Both the position numbers and the translations under genes were made by a program. A stretch of DNA of 64,000 nt from Hypericibacter sp049323455 (GTDB lineage: Bacteria; Pseudomonadota; Alphaproteobacteria; Dongiales; Dongiaceae), in the NCBI GenBank assembly GCA_049323455.1, contig JBMONF010000046.1, positions 124,001 to 188,000 on the forward strand, in the 5' to 3' direction. The notes beneath the pieces were generated by a model. It ran no database searches. It was not told the DNA's origin and saw only the letters and a program-made list of their open reading frames with translations. Shown here in pieces: positions 52,850 to 60,728 of this stretch (positions are counted from its first letter, which is position 1; every line of letters starts with the position of its first letter).

Positions 52850-54022
52850 GTGAGCGGCACGGTCGCGCTCGTGGTCGCGGCCGGCCGGGGCATGCGCTTC
52901 GGCGGCGAGGTGCCCAAGCAATATCGCCCGCTTGGCGGTAAGCCCGTGCTGCGCCATGCGCTGGAGCGTCTGCGCGCGCATCCTGATATCGCAGCGGTGC
53001 GCGCCGTGATCTCGCCCGAGGACCGCAGGCGTTACGACGTTGCGGCCAAGGGGCTCGATCTGCTGGAGCCGGTCGCCGGCGGGGCCACGCGCCAGCAGTC
53101 GGTGCGCAACGGGCTCGAGAGCCTGGTCGAGATGGCGCCCGACCTCGTGCTCATCCACGACGCGGCCAGGCCCTTCGTCGATGCCGGCGTGATCGATCGC
53201 GTGCTCGAAGGCTTGCGGTCTGCGCCAGGGGCCATCGCCGCCCTGCCGGTGGTGGATACGATCAAGCGCGCGGCGGCGGAAAAAAGCACGGCCGCGCCGC
53301 GCATCGAGGCCACGGCCGTCCGCGAGCGGCTGTGGCGCGCGCAGACCCCGCAAGGGTTCCGGTTCGAGGCGATCCTGGCTGCCCATCGTGCGGCCGCCGG
53401 AACGGAGCATACCGACGACGCCGCGGTGGCCGAGGCGGCCGGCCTCGCGGTCACGCTCGTCATGGGGGCGGAGGAGAATTTCAAGATCACCACGGAGGCG
53501 GATTTGCAGCGCGCGGAGCGCCTGGTCGGCGAGGGTTCATGGGAATATCGCAGCGCCAGCGGCTACGACGTGCATCGCTTCAAACCCGGCGACGCGATCA
53601 TGCTGTGCGGCGTGCGGGTGCCGCACACGGCCGCGCTCGAGGGCCATTCGGATGCCGATGTGGGGTTGCACGCGCTCACGGACGCGCTGCTCGGCGCCAT
53701 CGGCGCCGGGGACATCGGCCAGCATTTTCCGCCGAGCGATCCGAAATGGCGCGGTGCCGATTCCGCGCGCTTCCTCGCCCATGCCGCCGCGCTGGTGGTC
53801 GAGCGCGGCGGGCGCATCGCCCATCTCGATGTCACGATCATCTGCGAGCGGCCCAAGGTGGGGCCGCACCGTGCCGCCATGATCGAGCGCATCGCCGCAA
53901 TCCTGAAGCTCGATCCCTCGCGCGTGAGCGTCAAGGCGACCACGACCGAAGGGCTGGGCTTCACCGGCCGCGGCGAAGGCATCGCGGCGCAGGCGACCGC
54001 GACGGTGGCCCTGCCGGCATGA
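52850..54022 (+). CDS. ispDF: Bifunctional IspD/IspF enzyme (MEP pathway)
   Basis: A 390-residue fusion. The N-terminal IspD half (2-C-methylerythritol 4-phosphate cytidylyltransferase) has V-A-A-G-R-G-M-R-F (about 9-17), Q-Y-R-P-L-G-G-K-P and H-D-A-A-R-P-F-V-D. The C-terminal IspF half (2,4-cyclodiphosphate synthase) has S-G-Y-D-V-H-R-F (D-x-H, about 236-243), G-H-S-D-A-D-V-G-L-H-A and T-T-T-E-G-L-G-F-T-G-R. GTG 52850 has GGGAG at good distance; TTG two codons earlier is possible. The IspDF fusion is typical of alphaproteobacteria. Confidence 0.96.
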   Translation: MSGTVALVVAAGRGMRFGGEVPKQYRPLGGKPVLRHALERLRAHPDIAAVRAVISPEDRRRYDVAAKGLDLLEPVAGGATRQQSVRNGLESLVEMAPDLVLIHDAARPFVDAGVIDRVLEGLRSAPGAIAALPVVDTIKRAAAEKSTAAPRIEATAVRERLWRAQTPQGFRFEAILAAHRAAAGTEHTDDAAVAEAAGLAVTLVMGAEENFKITTEADLQRAERLVGEGSWEYRSASGYDVHRFKPGDAIMLCGVRVPHTAALEGHSDADVGLHALTDALLGAIGAGDIGQHFPPSDPKWRGADSARFLAHAAALVVERGGRIAHLDVTIICERPKVGPHRAAMIERIAAILKLDPSRVSVKATTTEGLGFTGRGEGIAAQATATVALPA

Positions 54023-54522
54023 GCGAGGCCGGCGTGAGCGCGAATACGCCGATCGCGCCGGCCGATCTGCTCGAGCGTTATCGGCGCGCCGGCAAGAAGG
54101 TCGCGACGGCGGAATCCTGCACCGGCGGCATGGTGGCGGCGGTGCTCACCGACATCGCCGGCTCCTCGGACGTGGTCGAGCGCGGCTTCGTCACCTACTC
54201 GAACGAGGCCAAGACGGAGCTGATCGGTGTGCCGGCCGATCTGATCGCGCGTGTCGGCGCGGTCAGTGCCGAGGTCGCGGGTGCCATGGCCGAAGGCGCC
54301 CTCGCCCGGTCGCGCGCCGACGTGGCCGTGGCGATCACCGGCATCGCGGGCCCGGGCGGCGCCACGCCCGGCAAGCCCGTGGGGCTGGTGTGGTTCGGGC
54401 TTGCGGCCAAGGGCGCGCCGACGCAGGTGGAGAAGCGCAACTTCGCGGGCGACCGCGCCGCGGTCCGCCGCCAGGCGGTAGCGGTCGCGCTGGCCCTGCT
54501 CGCGCGCGCCTTGAGCCCGTGA
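54019..54522 (+). CDS. pncC: CinA C-terminal-type nicotinamide-nucleotide amidase
   Basis: A 167-residue amidohydrolase of the CinA C-terminal family that recycles NMN to NaMN in relatives. V-A-T-A-E-S-C-T-G-G-M-V (about 28-39) and the G-I-A-G-P-G-G-A-T-P-G-K-P-V-G motif (about 113-127) are the family signatures. It overlaps ispDF by ATGA, so the two are translationally coupled. There is no N-terminal MoCF-like CinA domain. Confidence 0.94.
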   Translation: MSEAGVSANTPIAPADLLERYRRAGKKVATAESCTGGMVAAVLTDIAGSSDVVERGFVTYSNEAKTELIGVPADLIARVGAVSAEVAGAMAEGALARSRADVAVAITGIAGPGGATPGKPVGLVWFGLAAKGAPTQVEKRNFAGDRAAVRRQAVAVALALLARALSP

Positions 54523-55352
54523 GCGCGCGACCCGCGCGGCCCCTCCCTCGCCGGCCCTTCGGCATCGATTTCAGCGGCGCCGAGAAGGCCGGCAAGGCGA
54601 TCTGGATCGCCGAGGGACGGATTGGACGAAAAGGTGCGGTCGCGCTGGTCGATTGCATCCCGGCCCTGGCGCTGCCCGGCTCCGGCGTGGATCGCGGGCC
54701 GGCCCTGGCGGCCCTGGTGCGTCTGGTCGCGGCGACGCGCGACGGCATCTTCGGCTGCGATTTTCCGGTCGGCCTGCCGCGCGCGGTGATGCAGGCGCCC
54801 GATTGGAGGCGCTTCGTCGCCGGCTTCGCCACGCGCCATGCGAGCGCCGAGGATTTCCGGTCGGATTGCCGACGCCTGACCCAGGGCCGCGAGATCCGGC
54901 GCGACACCGACCGACGCGCCAAGACCCCCTTCTGCGCCTGGAACCTGAGGCTCTACCGCCAGACCTACCACGGGCTGGCCGATGTGATCGCACCGCTTCA
55001 TCGCGGCAAGCGGGCGGCGGTGCTGCCGGTCGAGCGGCCTCACGCGGGCCGCGCCTGGATCGTCGAAACCTGCCCGGCTTCGGTGCTGAAACGGCTCGGT
55101 CTCTATCGCCCCTATAAGGGGCAGGACGCGGGTGCGCGGCGGATGCGGCGCCACATCATCGCCGCGCTGGTCGAGCGCGGCCATCTGCTGACGCCTCCAA
55201 AGGGGCTTCGAGATCGCCTCGTCGACGACCATGGCGGCGACGCGCTCGACGCCGTCCTCGCCTGCCTCGCCGCCGCGGCGGCGCTGAAGCGGCTGGACCA
55301 ACCCGTCGCTCCCGACGAGCGCATCGAGGGCAAGGTCTATTTCAAGCTGTAG
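54519..55352 (+). CDS. DUF429 domain protein, predicted RNase-H-like nuclease
   Basis: A 277-residue DUF429 protein. The N-terminal F-G-I-D-F-S-G-A-E (about 13-21) is the first strand with the catalytic Asp of an RNase-H-like fold, and D-H-G-G-D-A-L-D-A (about 238-246) gives the late acidic pair. GTGA overlaps the stop of cinA; the upstream in-frame extension is the cinA frame in disguise and is rejected. Family function is predicted from fold only. Confidence 0.87.
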   Translation: MSARPARPLPRRPFGIDFSGAEKAGKAIWIAEGRIGRKGAVALVDCIPALALPGSGVDRGPALAALVRLVAATRDGIFGCDFPVGLPRAVMQAPDWRRFVAGFATRHASAEDFRSDCRRLTQGREIRRDTDRRAKTPFCAWNLRLYRQTYHGLADVIAPLHRGKRAAVLPVERPHAGRAWIVETCPASVLKRLGLYRPYKGQDAGARRMRRHIIAALVERGHLLTPPKGLRDRLVDDHGGDALDAVLACLAAAAALKRLDQPVAPDERIEGKVYFKL

Positions 55353-55385
55353 CGCGTCTCGTCCGATCCGGCGGTGCGGCGCCGC

Positions 55386-55820
55386 TCAGCCATAGAGCTG
55401 CTTGGCGCGGTGCTCGAAGGCGGCGACCATGCGCTTGACCGCCTCGTTGAAGAGCGCGCCGATGACCTTTTGCAGGATCACGGAATGGAACTCGAAATCG
55501 ACGAAGAAATCGACGCGGGTGTGGTGCTCGCCTTCGGGCAGGAAGAGCCAGTGATTGTTGAGGTAGCGGAACGGCCCCTCGGTGTAGCTCACATCGATGC
55601 GGTGCTTGGCGCGGTCGAGCTTGACGAGCGAGGTGAAGCGCTCGCGGATCATCTTGAAGCCGATGACGAGATCGGCCTCCACACCCTCGGGCGTGCGCTT
55701 GCGGATGCGGGCGCCGACGCACCAGGGCAGGAACTCGGGATAGCGCTCGATGTCGGCGACGAGGTCGAAAAGCTGATCGGGCGCGTAAGGCAGGACGCGC
55801 TGTTCGGCGTGCGTGGGCAT
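55386..55820 (-). CDS. Ubiquinone-binding COQ10/RatA-like START-domain protein
   Basis: A 144-residue polyketide-cyclase/START protein. Family features: Y-A-P-D-Q-L-F-D-L-V-A-D-I-E-R-Y-P-E-F-L-P-W-C (about 11-33), then a long beta-sheet and V-D-F-F-V-D-F-E-F-H-S-V-I-L and the terminal helix V-K-R-M-V-A-A-F-E-H-R-A. COQ10 relatives bind ubiquinone; RatA of E. coli was called a toxin but is the same family. It follows lipA by 28 bp. Confidence 0.92.
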   Translation of the reverse strand: MPTHAEQRVLPYAPDQLFDLVADIERYPEFLPWCVGARIRKRTPEGVEADLVIGFKMIRERFTSLVKLDRAKHRIDVSYTEGPFRYLNNHWLFLPEGEHHTRVDFFVDFEFHSVILQKVIGALFNEAVKRMVAAFEHRAKQLYG

Positions 55821-55848
55821 CGGGCGGGAAACTAAACGGGGATCGGGC

Positions 55849-56811
55849 TCAAGCGCCAGCCGCCGCAGCGGCGAGCTTCGCGGTGCGGGCGGCCTTGAGG
55901 CGTTCGAAATCCTCGCCGGCATGGTAGGAGGAGCGCGTCAGGGGCGAGCTCGCGGCCAGCAGGAACCCCTTGGCCAGCGCCGCCTCCTTGAGCGCGGCGA
56001 ACTCGGCCGGCGTCCAGAAACGCTCGACCGCATGATGCTTGGGCGTGGGCTGGAGATATTGGCCGATGGTGATGAAGTCGACATCGGCCGCGCGCAGATC
56101 GTCCATCACCTGCAGAACCTCGTCCCGCTCCTCGCCCAGCCCCACCATGATGCCGGACTTGGTGAAGCGCGACGGGTCCAGCTCCTTCACGCGGGCAAGC
56201 AGCCTGAGCGAATGGTCGTAGCGCGCGCCCGGGCGCACCGGCCGGTAGAGCCGCGGCACGGTCTCGAGATTGTGGTTGTAGACGTCGGGCTTGGCCTCGA
56301 CCACCACTTCGAGCGCGCCTTCCTTCCTGAGGAAGTCCGGGGTCAGCACCTCGACCGTGGTCGCGGGCGACAGGGCACGGATGGTGCGAATGGTCTCGGC
56401 GAAATGGGCGGCGCCGCCGTCTTCGAGATCGTCGCGATCGACCGAGGTGACGACGATGTGCTGGAGCCCCAGCGCGGCCACCGCCTCGGCCACATGCCGG
56501 GGCTCGTGCGGATCGAGCTTGTCGGGCTTGCCGGTGGCGACGTTGCAGAAGGCGCAGGCGCGGGTGCAGACCGAGCCCAGGATCATCACGGTCGCGTGCT
56601 TGTGCTTCCAGCATTCGCCGATATTGGGGCAGGCCGCCTCCTCGCAGACGGTGGCGAGGCTCAGGCGGCGCATCAGCTCGCGCGTCTCCTGGTACTCGCG
56701 CGACAGCGGCGCCTTGACGCGGATCCAGTCGGGCTTGCGCGCGACCGGGTTGTCGGGCTTGTGTGCCTTCTCGGGGTGGCGGAGCTTGGCGGCGGTGTCG
56801 GTGACGCTCAT
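55849..56811 (-). CDS. lipA: Lipoyl synthase
   Basis: A 320-residue radical-SAM enzyme that inserts two sulfur atoms into octanoyl groups on E2 domains. The auxiliary cluster motif C-E-E-A-A-C-P-N-I-G-E-C (about 55-66) and the radical-SAM C-T-R-A-C-A-F-C (C-x3-C-x2-C, about 81-88) are complete, as is the R-S-S-Y-H-A motif near the C-terminus with the third-cluster Ser ligand. Lies among the pdh genes whose lipoyl domains it modifies. Confidence 0.97.
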   Translation of the reverse strand: MSVTDTAAKLRHPEKAHKPDNPVARKPDWIRVKAPLSREYQETRELMRRLSLATVCEEAACPNIGECWKHKHATVMILGSVCTRACAFCNVATGKPDKLDPHEPRHVAEAVAALGLQHIVVTSVDRDDLEDGGAAHFAETIRTIRALSPATTVEVLTPDFLRKEGALEVVVEAKPDVYNHNLETVPRLYRPVRPGARYDHSLRLLARVKELDPSRFTKSGIMVGLGEERDEVLQVMDDLRAADVDFITIGQYLQPTPKHHAVERFWTPAEFAALKEAALAKGFLLAASSPLTRSSYHAGEDFERLKAARTAKLAAAAAGA

Positions 56812-56835
56812 CAGTCCGTGCCCGCCGCGTACCCT

Positions 56836-56922
56836 CGCCCTTCATCCTTCGACAAGCGTAGGATGAGGTTCGAGGTCCGATTCAGGCCCTCATGGTGAGC
56901 CTGTCGAACCATGAAGGGCCGG
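56836..56922. repeat. Dispersed repeat (CATGGTGAGCCTGTCGAACCATG family)
   Basis: Contains CTTCATCCTTCGACAAGCG-TAGGATGAG and GCCCTCATGGTGAGCCTGTC with GAACCATGAAGGGC. The same modules recur at 59253-59348 in a different order. It lies between lipA and lpdA and contributes no coding sequence. Confidence 0.8.
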
Positions 56923-56952
56923 CAGGCTTCGTTGCTACCCACGACTATGCCC

Positions 56953-58365
56953 TTAGATGTGTATTGCGCGCCCATAGGCGTCAAGCACGCTTTCATGCAT
57001 CATCTCGGAGAGCGTGGGGTGCGGGAAGACCGTGGCGATCAGCTCGGCCTCGGTGGTCTCGAGCGTCTTGGCCACGACATAGCCCTGGATCAGCTCGGTC
57101 ACCTCGGCGCCGATCATGTGCGCGCCCAGGAGCTCGCCCGTCCTGGCGTCGAACACGGTCTTGACGAGGCCCTCGGGCTCGCCCAGCGCGATCGCCTTGC
57201 CGTTGCCGATGAAGGGGAAGCGGCCGACCTTGACCGCGCGCCCCGCCGCCTTGGCCGCGGCCTCGGTGAGGCCCACGCTCGCCACCTGCGGCAGGCAGTA
57301 GGTGCAGCCCGGGATGTTGTCCTTGTCGATCGGATGCACGCCCTTCACGCCCGCGATCTTCTCGACGCAGATCACGCCCTCGTGGCTGGCCTTGTGGGCG
57401 AGCCAGGGCGGGCCCACCAGGTCGCCGATGGCGTAGACGCCGGGCTCGTCCGTGGCGCCGTAAGGGTCGGCCACCACATGCGCCTTCTCGATCTTCACCT
57501 TGGTGCCCTCGAGCCCGATATTCTCGGTGTTGCCGACGATGCCGACGGCCAGGATGACGCGATCGACCGTGAGCTCGCTGGTCTTGCCGCCGGCCGAGCC
57601 CCCTCCAACTTCAATCGTGGCGGTGACGTTGTCCGCACCCTTCTTCAGGCCCTTCACCGTGGCCGAGGTGAAGATCTTCATGCCCTGCTTCTCGAACGCC
57701 TTGCGCGCGAGGGCGGAGATCTCGGCATCCTCCACGGGCAGGATGCGGTCGAGGACCTCGACCACCGTCACCTCGGCGCCCAGATTGCAGTAGAAGCTCG
57801 CGAACTCGATGCCGATGGCCCCGCTGCCCACCACCAGGAGCGATTTCGGCATCGAAGGCGGCACCATCGCCTCCTTGTAGGTCCAGACCAGCTTGCCGTC
57901 GGGCTCGAGGCCCGGCAGCGAACGCGCCCTCGCCCCCGTGGCAAGCACGACATGCGGGGCCGCGATCTCGGTCACTTGCTTGCCGTCCTTGGTCACGGCG
58001 AGCTTGCCTTTCCCTGCGAGCTTGCCGTGGCCGTCGAAGACCGTGACCTTGTGCTTCTTGAGCAGGAACTTGACGCCGTTCGAGAGCTGGTTTGCCACCT
58101 TGCGGCTGCGCTCGACCACCTTGGCGAGATCGAAGCTCACCTTCTCGGCGCTGAGGCCGAAGGCGGCGGCGTGCTGCATGTTGTGATAGACCTCGGCCGA
58201 GCGCAGCAGCGCCTTGGTCGGGATGCAGCCCCAGTTGAGGCAGATGCCGCCCAGATGCTCGCGCTCGACCACGGCCGTCTTGAGGCCGAGCTGGGCCGCG
58301 CGGATCGCCGCCACATAGCCGCCGGGCCCGCCGCCCACGATGACGATGTCGAAATTCTCGGCCAT
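56953..58365 (-). CDS. lpdA: Dihydrolipoyl dehydrogenase (E3)
   Basis: A 470-residue FAD enzyme that reoxidises dihydrolipoamide of the pyruvate dehydrogenase complex with NAD. FAD loop G-G-G-P-G-G-Y-V (about 10-17), redox-active C-L-N-W-G-C (about 40-45), NAD loop G-S-G-A-I-G and the C-terminal H-P-T-L-S-E catalytic His region (about 448) are all present. The V-A-S-V-G-L-T-E box marks the dimer domain. It belongs with the pdhABC run on the same strand. Confidence 0.97.
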   Translation of the reverse strand: MAENFDIVIVGGGPGGYVAAIRAAQLGLKTAVVEREHLGGICLNWGCIPTKALLRSAEVYHNMQHAAAFGLSAEKVSFDLAKVVERSRKVANQLSNGVKFLLKKHKVTVFDGHGKLAGKGKLAVTKDGKQVTEIAAPHVVLATGARARSLPGLEPDGKLVWTYKEAMVPPSMPKSLLVVGSGAIGIEFASFYCNLGAEVTVVEVLDRILPVEDAEISALARKAFEKQGMKIFTSATVKGLKKGADNVTATIEVGGGSAGGKTSELTVDRVILAVGIVGNTENIGLEGTKVKIEKAHVVADPYGATDEPGVYAIGDLVGPPWLAHKASHEGVICVEKIAGVKGVHPIDKDNIPGCTYCLPQVASVGLTEAAAKAAGRAVKVGRFPFIGNGKAIALGEPEGLVKTVFDARTGELLGAHMIGAEVTELIQGYVVAKTLETTEAELIATVFPHPTLSEMMHESVLDAYGRAIHI

Positions 58366-58446
58366 TCAGGCTCTCCCGGTCGTGGGGATCTGCTCCATTC
58401 GCGCCTAAGGTGCGACTTGAAATAAGCCTCGCTGTCGAAGCTGTTT

Positions 58447-58531
58447 GTTCGTCACCCTCGCGAAAGCGAGGGTCCATGTTGGCGTCCGAACAGGGCATCG
58501 CAATGGATTCCCGCTTTCGCGGGAATGACGA
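58447..58531. repeat. Dispersed repeat (GGATTCCCGCTTTCGCGGGAATGACG family)
   Basis: CACCCTCGCGAAAGCGAGGG and GGATTCCCGCTTTCGCGGG-AATGACG, two tight hairpins (CCCTCGC-GAAA-GCGAGGG and CCCGC-TTT-CGCGGG type) separated by about 40 nt. Typical intergenic repeat of GC-rich proteobacterial genomes, located between lpdA and the GST gene. Confidence 0.8.
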
Positions 58532-58583
58532 TAAAGAGGGACACGGGATGTCGAGGACGCCGCGTTCATTTTTGAACCGGCTC

Positions 58584-59225
58584 TCAGATCGGCTCGCCGC
58601 CGAAATGATGCTGCCAGATCGGCGCCAGCTTGGGCCGCGCGGCGGTGCGGCGCGCCATCCCGGCGATGCGCGGGCAATGCTCGATGATCCAGTCGCGCAC
58701 GCTCCAGCGCGCGAGCACGCTCAAATAGAGGTCGAGCGCGGAATAGCGTTCGCCGAGCGCGAAGGGTGCGGGCTTCAGATGCGTCTCGATCATCTGCCAG
58801 AAGCGCTTCAGGTCCTCGATCGCCACCTGCTTGGCGCCGGGCGCCGCCGCCTTGTCGGCGACATAGCGCTCGGGATAGTCGACCCGGCCGATCGCCTCAT
58901 AGAGATTGTTGGAAGCGAACATCAGCCAGCGATAGAGCCGACCGCGATCGCTCGATTCCAGGGGCGGCAGCAGGCCCGCCTCGGGATGGCGCTCGCAGAC
59001 GATGAGGAGGCAGGCGGCCGATTCCGTGACCACCGTGCCGTCGGGAAGCTCGAGCGCCGGGATGCGGCCCAGCGGGTTGATCTTGCGGTAGGCCTCGCCC
59101 CATTGCTCGCCGCCGACGAAATCCATCTCGACGACCTCGACCGGCGCGCCGATCTCCGCCAGCGCCGCCTCGATCGGCACCGAGCCGCAGCGCTTGCCGC
59201 CATAGAGCTTGTAGCGTCCGATCAT
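58584..59225 (-). CDS. Glutathione S-transferase family protein
   Basis: A 213-residue GST-fold protein. The N-terminal thioredoxin-like domain has K-I-N-P-L-G-R-I-P-A-L (about 47-57) with the cis-Pro and T-E-S-A-A-C-L (about 65-71), and the all-helical C-terminal domain ends with D-L-Y-L-S-V-L-A-R-W. In the active-site region K-R-C-G-S-V (about 10-15) both Cys and Ser are available as catalytic residue. It lies between pdhC and lpdA, an unusual place, perhaps by insertion. Confidence 0.92.
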   Translation of the reverse strand: MIGRYKLYGGKRCGSVPIEAALAEIGAPVEVVEMDFVGGEQWGEAYRKINPLGRIPALELPDGTVVTESAACLLIVCERHPEAGLLPPLESSDRGRLYRWLMFASNNLYEAIGRVDYPERYVADKAAAPGAKQVAIEDLKRFWQMIETHLKPAPFALGERYSALDLYLSVLARWSVRDWIIEHCPRIAGMARRTAARPKLAPIWQHHFGGEPI

Positions 59226-59252
59226 GGCATCGCCTCCGCAGCAGGATCGTCT

Positions 59253-59348
59253 TCTCAGGCTTCATCCTGAGCCTGTCGAAGGATGAGGCCTGTGCGCTCG
59301 ACTTGCGAGAAAGCTCTCATGGTTCGACAGGCTCACCATGAGGGCTTG
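59253..59348. repeat. Dispersed repeat (CATGGTGAGCCTGTCGAACCATG family, second copy)
   Basis: CTTCATCCTGAGCCTGTCG-AAGGATGAGG and TCATGGTTCGACAGGC-TCACCATGAGG. Same modules as at 56836-56922, arranged in opposite order. Located between pdhC and the GST gene. Confidence 0.8.
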
Positions 59349-59381
59349 GCGTCCGACACGTTTCTTAGCTTTCGGCGCCCC

Positions 59382-60707
59382 TCACAGCATCATCGTCAGC
59401 GGGTCTTCGACCAGCTTCTTGAAGGCGTCGAGGAACTGCGCGCCGAGCGCGCCGTCCACCACGCGGTGATCGCAGGAGAGCGTGCAGCTCATCATGGTGG
59501 CGATCGAGAGCGCCCCACCCTTGACCACCGGGCGCTGCTCGCCCTTGCCCACGGCCAGGATCGAGCCCTGCGGCGGGTTGATGACGGCTGCGAACTCCTT
59601 GATGCCGTACATGCCGAGGTTGGAGAGCGAGAAGGCGCCGCCCTGATAGTCTTCGGGCATGAGCTTGCCGGCCTTGGCCTTCTCGATCATCGCCTTCATC
59701 TCGGCCGAGATGGCGGCGAGCCCCTTCTTGTCGGCCGCGCGCACGATCGGCGTGATGAGCCCGTCCTCGAGCGCCACCGCGACCGACACGTCGCAGCTCC
59801 GGTTCTGCAGGATCTTGTCGCCGCCCCAGAGCGCGTTGGTGCGCGGCACCTTGGCGAGTGCCAGGCCGCAGGCCTTGATGATGAAGTCGTTGACCGAGAG
59901 CTTGTAGGCGTCCGACTTGGCGTTGAGCTGCTGCCTCAGCGCCAGCAGCGCGTCGAGCTCCACTTCGATCGTGAGATAGAAATGCGGGATCGTCTGCTTC
60001 GATTCCGCGAGCCGGCGCGCGATCACCTTGCGCATGGTGCTGAGCGGCAGCTCGACGAAGCCCTCGGTCGGGAGCGGGGTTGGCGGTGCCCCCGGTGGCA
60101 CTATGCCGGGAACCGGCGCCCGGAGAGCGGGCGCGCCCGACACTTTCGCGGCCTCGATATCGGCTTTGACGATGCGGCCATGGGGACCCGAGCCCGGAAC
60201 GTGAGCGAGCTCGATGCCGGCCTCGGCCGCCAGGCGCCTGGCGAGCGGGCTGGCGAAGACGCGGGCCCCGGGCGCGGGCGCGCTCGGCATCGTTGTCGGC
60301 GCCGGCGGGCGCGGCGCTGCCGCTTGCGGTGCGGGGGCTGGCGTCGGTGCGACGGCAGGCTGCGCCGCTGGCGCGGGCTTGGGTGCGGCGGGCGACGGCG
60401 CGGGCGCGGCGGGCTTGGCAGCGGGAGCCGCCTTGGCGGCAGCCTCGATCGCGCTCGCATCCTCGCCCTCGCCCAGCAGATAGGCGATCGGCGCATTGAC
60501 GGCGACATTCTCGGTGCCGGCCGGCACGACGATGCGGCCGAGCTTGCCTTCGTCCACGGCCTCGACCTCCATGGTGGCCTTGTCGGTCTCGATCTCGGCG
60601 ATCACGTCGCCGGCCTTGACCTCCTCGCCCTCCTTCTTCAGCCACTTGGCGAGCTTGCCCTCGGTCATGGTGGGCGAGAGGGCGGGCATCAGGATCGGCG
60701 TCGGCAT
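59382..60707 (-). CDS. pdhC: Dihydrolipoyllysine-residue acetyltransferase (pyruvate dehydrogenase E2)
   Basis: A 441-residue E2. One N-terminal lipoyl domain with the E-T-D-K-A-T-M-E motif (lipoyl-lysine about residue 43), an Ala/Pro-rich linker (about 85-140), a peripheral-subunit-binding domain (about 145-185, A-S-P-L-A-R-R-L-A-A-E) and a C-terminal acyltransferase domain with S-C-D-H-R-V-V-D-G near residue 415. It transfers acetyl from dihydrolipoamide to CoA. Confidence 0.97.
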   Translation of the reverse strand: MPTPILMPALSPTMTEGKLAKWLKKEGEEVKAGDVIAEIETDKATMEVEAVDEGKLGRIVVPAGTENVAVNAPIAYLLGEGEDASAIEAAAKAAPAAKPAAPAPSPAAPKPAPAAQPAVAPTPAPAPQAAAPRPPAPTTMPSAPAPGARVFASPLARRLAAEAGIELAHVPGSGPHGRIVKADIEAAKVSGAPALRAPVPGIVPPGAPPTPLPTEGFVELPLSTMRKVIARRLAESKQTIPHFYLTIEVELDALLALRQQLNAKSDAYKLSVNDFIIKACGLALAKVPRTNALWGGDKILQNRSCDVSVAVALEDGLITPIVRAADKKGLAAISAEMKAMIEKAKAGKLMPEDYQGGAFSLSNLGMYGIKEFAAVINPPQGSILAVGKGEQRPVVKGGALSIATMMSCTLSCDHRVVDGALGAQFLDAFKKLVEDPLTMML

Positions 60708-60728
60708 GGGCGTATCCCCTTCCTTCGC

